This document shows positions 45,231-64,000 of a stretch of DNA of 64,000 nucleotides, piece after piece; positions within the stretch are counted from its first letter, which is position 1, and every line of letters starts with the position of its first letter. Source of the stretch: Cladopsammia gracilis (lineage: Eukaryota; Cnidaria; Anthozoa; Scleractinia; Dendrophylliidae). The notes under the pieces are model-generated. The model saw nothing but the letters and a program-made list of their open reading frames with translations, did not search any database and was not told where the DNA came from. Both the position numbers and the translations under genes were made by a program. The stretch spans positions 600,001-664,000 of the forward strand of contig JAJGOT010000456.1 in NCBI GenBank assembly GCA_022457155.1, in the 5' to 3' direction.

Positions 45231-46057
45231 GGTCGCGGGGGATACTTGGCCATGAATAAATTCATAAGGCAAAATTTTGGCAGGGGTGTCACTTTTAAAA
45301 ACGTTATATTGTGAAGGTTTGAAAGCCGATTTCGCTAAAATTTAACAGAGATATTGGCGAATAATGGAAGTGCGTGAGGATTGTTTTTTACTGAAGGGAT
45401 CGCGCTTGCGGCAATACTGTAAGCCACTAAAGTTATCTTTTCTTAGAACGTGGTTTTGTGTCCAAGTTTGCTCCTCGAGAAGAACACAAAGCAAGTTGAT
45501 TTCCCCACTCACTGATCCGTCAAAACGTCTATTATGTCATATCTGACTCCGATTTTTTGATTTCAACTTTAATTAAAAGTTATTAGCTTTTAAAGGAGTA
45601 AAATTGTCCATGTTAGAATTTGAAGCCTCATATCTTCCCTTTGAAAGCCTATTTAAAAATTTCGAGTCAGATATGACAATCTACAATACACATAGTTTAC
45701 CTCCTTGCAGTGTCAACTCATGAAATTCTCTATCCGCGCTGAATTCTTGGACACAAAATTGCTTGTTTTTACGCTTCCGAAGGCTTCCCGAGCAAACACG
45801 AATGCAAAAAATATAAATTTATTGTAATTTTGCTAATTTTAATCCACGCGCTATTGTCAACACTTCATGCGGAAAGAACAATGCGTTAAAAAATAGTGTA
45901 TTTTACCAGACAGCGCTTTGCACGTGCAATTATTGATGCAGAAACATTACAGAGCCTGTTCGTGAATATTTCGCGCATTTTCGGTATCAGCCGTCGCACT
46001 TCGTGCATACTATTTTCATAAATGCATACTGATGAGCGGAACCTATCCCCCGCGACC
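45231..46057. mobile_element. TTAA-flanked DNA transposon, non-autonomous
   Basis: GGTCGCGGGGGATA and TATCCCCCGCGACC are inverted ends of an 827-bp element, with TTAA at 45227-45230 and 46058-46061. Internal blocks such as GTGTCCAAG.. / ..CTTGGACAC and GTCATATCTGACTC / GAGTCAGATATGAC also form inverted pairs. No transposase is present. Confidence 0.85.
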
Positions 46058-46228
46058 TTAAAACTGTTGACGAGTTGTTATGGCAACATAGAATGAAAAT
46101 GAGCAATCGTGCAAGCGAGGCGTATGAGCATTCAACTCTGATGTGACAGATCAGATTAGAGTGTAAGATATGAAGGCGCTAATGTTCATCATTTGAGCGG
46201 AATATTTGAAACTAAAAAAGACTAAATA

Positions 46229-61196
<14,968 letters not shown>

Positions 61197-61331
61197 AAAT
61201 TGATCCCAAAAGCTGAAGTGTTAGGTAGCGTTCACAGGAACGTGGGTCGATGCAGTTACACTTTCCGTTTACACGGCGCCGTTTGAGATCGTTGACCATT
61301 ATACTCCCAAGAGTGACCAAAATCAAAATTC

Positions 61332-61337
61332 AATAAA
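61332..61337 (+). promoter_or_regulatory. Polyadenylation signal of the LRRC74-like gene
   Basis: Canonical AATAAA 136 bp after the stop codon, in an AT-rich context. Confidence 0.65.
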
Positions 61338-61371
61338 AATCCAAAATTTCATTATGTTATATACTGCGAAA

Positions 61372-62298
61372 CAAACAGTACCATCGAAAAGTACTGTTTA
61401 AGAGCTTTTATTCGCACTGCAGAAATTCATTCACAGACTCAAAAGTTGGAACCACCTTGTACAGCACAGTAAACAGTACCACACGAAAGTACTGCTCAAT
61501 AGCTTTTATTTGAATGGTCACACTGTACAATTTTAGCCACAAAAGTTAGAATCACCTGGTATAACATAATAAACAGTACCACAGGAAAGTACCGCTCAGT
61601 AGCTTTCATTGAATGGTCCACAGACTCAAAAGTTAGAATCATCTTGTACAGCATGAAAAAAGGAAAGCTGAGTAGCTTTCATTTGAATGATCACTCTTTA
61701 CGATTTTATCCAGACTCAAAAGTTAGAACCACCTTGTACAGCATAATAAACAGTACGACAGGAAAGTACTTCTCAGTAGCTTTCATTTGAATGGTCACAC
61801 TTTAGGATTTCATCCACAGACTCAAAAGTTAGAACCACCTTGTACAGCATAATAAACAACACCACAGGAAAGTACTGTTCAATAGCTTTCATTTCAATGG
61901 TCACACTTTAGGATTTCAGCCACAGACCTAAACGCTGTTAGAACCACCTTGAACAGCATAATAAAAAGCATAATGAACAGGAACTGTTTAACTGTTTTAA
62001 CTGTTTAACTGTCACAGAATTTACAGAAAGCAACATATCCACTTCCCGCAGTTAGCAGGTTAGCTAGTCGAGGCGAGCAGTGGTTACACGTATGTAATGC
62101 ATATACAGATAGATCACAAGAAAGACTCATTGGCTTTCATTCGAATGTCCGCACTTTAGGATTTCATCCACAGACTAAAAAGTTAGAACCACCTTGCACA
62201 GCATAATAAACAATACCCAAGAAGAGTACTGCTCAGTAGCTTTCATTGAAATGGTCACACTGTAGAGTTTTATCCATGAACTCAAAAGTAAGCACCAT
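61372..62298 (+). repeat. Tandem array of about 100-105-bp units downstream of the LRRC74-like gene
   Basis: Each unit contains AAACAGTACCACAGGAAAG, TACTGCTCAGTAGCTTTCAT, TGAATGGTCACAC and CTCAAAAGTTAGAACCACC. About eight or nine diverged units occur, with disruptions near 61640-61690 and 61960-62110. It starts right after the polyadenylation signal; longer 3' UTR forms would contain it. Confidence 0.9.
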
Positions 62299-62838
62299 AT
62301 TACACGATTTAATTTTAAGGTTCGACTCTGGGTGTGAGAGGATTAATATATACTGCTTTAGATGCTTCACACGGTACAATTTGTCGGCCCCAACGGCATC
62401 AAAGCATGAATTGTACCTTTTTTGGCATACGTTTCACGACCGATTCGTGAGAATTTAAATGGGCAAGGGCGCGGCGTCCTGGGCCTTTCTGCTAGATTCG
62501 TCACTGTTGTGAAAAACATTTTTATGAATCGGGCCGATTTTTAACCTTGCGTTACCAATGGTAACGAATCTGGCGGACAAATGATACCATTTAATTAAAA
62601 AAGCTTTATAGTTTCATCTGTCGTGTTAGTATACATTGAAGACTTTTCTTCTTGGGCCATCGTAGCTTGATGAGAAATAGAATACAAACCGCGGTGATAA
62701 ATATATTGAACTTATTCATTTTTAACCCGTTAATATACGCGCATGCGTAATGAACGGGTTATCGGTAACGGCGACAGATATGTAAATGAGTAACTCACTC
62801 GCTCACTCCTTCCATCAGCTGTAAACTTAGTGACGTAA

Positions 62839-63013
62839 CAGGGGCGGATCCAGGAAATCTATAAAGAGGGGGCTGGAGCAATTTTTATAGTGACAATATG
62901 GGCGCGCCAGCGCCCATCAGGAGCGCCGAAGGCGTGACAATCTAGGGGCAAAAGGCAAAAGGGGGGGCCGCGGCCCCCTCGGCCCCCTCGGCCCATCCTT
63001 AAATCCGCCCCTG
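62839..63013. mobile_element. MITE with CAGGGGCGGAT ends
   Basis: CAGGGGCGGATCC and AAATCCGCCCCTG are inverted ends, with CGTAA on both sides (62834-62838, 63014-63018). The interior has GGGCGCGCCAGCGCCC and GGGGGCCGCGGCCCCC palindromes. Confidence 0.75.
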
Positions 63014-63238
63014 CGTAATGCTTTGTTACGAATGCGTTTTGTAACAAGAACAGCGTGAATCCAGCGATAACAATAACTAAATTGGTGTAAACGAATATGA
63101 ACAACAATAAGCTTAAAGATGTTTCGCATTTGGAGGCTTTAATGCAACGTTAAAATCGATCTAAAAGGAATTTTAAACTGAGACACGCGTTTTGATGGTT
63201 ACCTTCAAGTAATAAAATTTATCCCATCTCAAGTTAGT

Positions 63239-63312
63239 GGTTGCGGTGGTCGAGTGGTATAAACCGCGGACTGACAGCCGTAAAGCCCAGGTTCGAATCT
63301 TACTCGAGCCGT
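63239..63312 (+). tRNA. tRNA-like sequence, probably SINE or pseudogene
   Basis: GGTGGTCGAGTGGTATAAAC (A box) and CCCAGGTTCGAATCTTACTC (B box) are correctly spaced, and T runs follow at about 63320 as a Pol III terminator. The acceptor stem GGTTGCG / TCGAGCC pairs poorly, and the T stem has mismatches. It is probably tRNA-derived and not functional. Confidence 0.55.
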
Positions 63313-64000
63313 TCTTGGTTTTTTTTTTCTTTTTTTTCTTTCTTCTTCGGACTGAACATTATGAAAGTGATGTACTGTATTTTTATTTTTTGCGTTTGTC
63401 AAAAATCCTTACGTTTAATTTTAAAAAAGTGTACCGTGACAGAGTGAAAACATAAGCTTACCGCAATATTGCGTTACGCTAGCATTTCAAATTCACGGGT
63501 TGGCTCTAAGGAGCCTTTGATTGATAAAACTTGAAGTTTTGTATGCTACTACATACATTTTCAAAAGTGACCGTTACAGTGTTGAAAACTATACTTATAT
63601 AGTGGTGAAGAGGGACTGTATAAGCAATGTTTCTTTGATTACAAAAAAAAAAACAAGAACTGAAGCCAGCTTTTAATGCAAACGTCAGTAGCGAGAAGTT
63701 GATGCTTTATTAATTAGCTGTTTCCTTTTATTGATCAACTGTTACTTAATCTCGGTCCCAGTCCCTTTTCGCTACTATATAAGTATAGTTTTAAACACTG
63801 TAACGGTCACGTTTGAAAATGTATGTAGTAGCATACGAAACGTCAAGTTTCATCAAAAATGAATGAGTTCAATATGTTTATCACCGCGGTTTGTTTTCTA
63901 TTTCTCATTATACATCAAAGCCGATGAAAACGATCGAAAAGCATTGTTTATCTGTTAAATGTTCTTGTAGCTAAGACTACCTTTTCCGGCTTTCTTTTTT

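Larger units (their letters stand above)
62664..63910. repeat. Nested palindromic element
   Basis: TGAGAAATAGAATACAAACCGCGGTGATAAATATATTGAAC (62670-62710) is mirrored at 63863-63908. Inside, GTATGCTACTACATACATTTT..GTGACCGTTACAGTG (63541-63590) is mirrored by CACTGTAACGGTCAC..ATGTATGTAGTAGCATAC (63797-63838). The MITE at 62839 and the tRNA-like sequence at 63239 lie within. Confidence 0.75.

Overview
The window is eukaryotic nuclear DNA: spliced genes with GT..AG introns, AT-rich sequence, dense DNA-transposon and LINE debris, and many G/C homopolymer runs. The gene content (CHCHD2/10, an LRRC74-type LRR/EF-hand protein, a secreted penicillin-V-acylase-like enzyme) and the MITE-like repeats suggest an early-branching animal, most likely a cnidarian such as a stony coral. 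That taxonomic call is inference; no marker gene is present.

Layout. 1-19.6 kb has no confident host gene. It holds a 1.07-kb element with TTAA target duplications, LINE fragments, several MITEs, an internally deleted mariner/Tc1 element (8256-9352) inside a larger palindromic element (7640-9635), and a 2.3-kb direct duplication (9655-11975 and 14148-16468). 19.6-21.5 kb carries a two-exon minus-strand gene for a secreted choloylglycine-hydrolase/penicillin-V-acylase-family enzyme. 21.7-37.5 kb is again repeat-dominated: a Penelope-like/LINE chimera, nested palindromes, LINE 3' ends with microsatellite tails, a near-perfect 609-bp inverted duplication (27220-29200), a tandem array broken by insertions, hairpin MITEs with 9-bp target duplications, and tRNA-derived sequences.

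37.6-44.4 kb is a CHCHD2/CHCHD10 gene on the minus strand. Its 6.2-kb intron contains a structurally complete ISL2EU-type DNA transposon (38063-42609): 77-bp terminal inverted repeats, AT target duplication, and two intact convergent genes. One encodes a THAP-domain DDE transposase; the other encodes a SAP + SWIM zinc finger + YqaJ/lambda-exonuclease-like nuclease. This pair is the most interesting system in the window.

46.2-61.2 kb is a 14-exon plus-strand gene for an LRRC74-like leucine-rich-repeat protein with two C-terminal EF hands (524 aa; all splice phases close). Its introns carry a long (TG)n tract, a GATC-rich minisatellite, palindromic MITEs and G/C-ended elements with 8-bp target duplications. 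A roughly 100-bp tandem array lies just downstream (61372-62298), and the window ends in a palindromic element containing a tRNA-like sequence.
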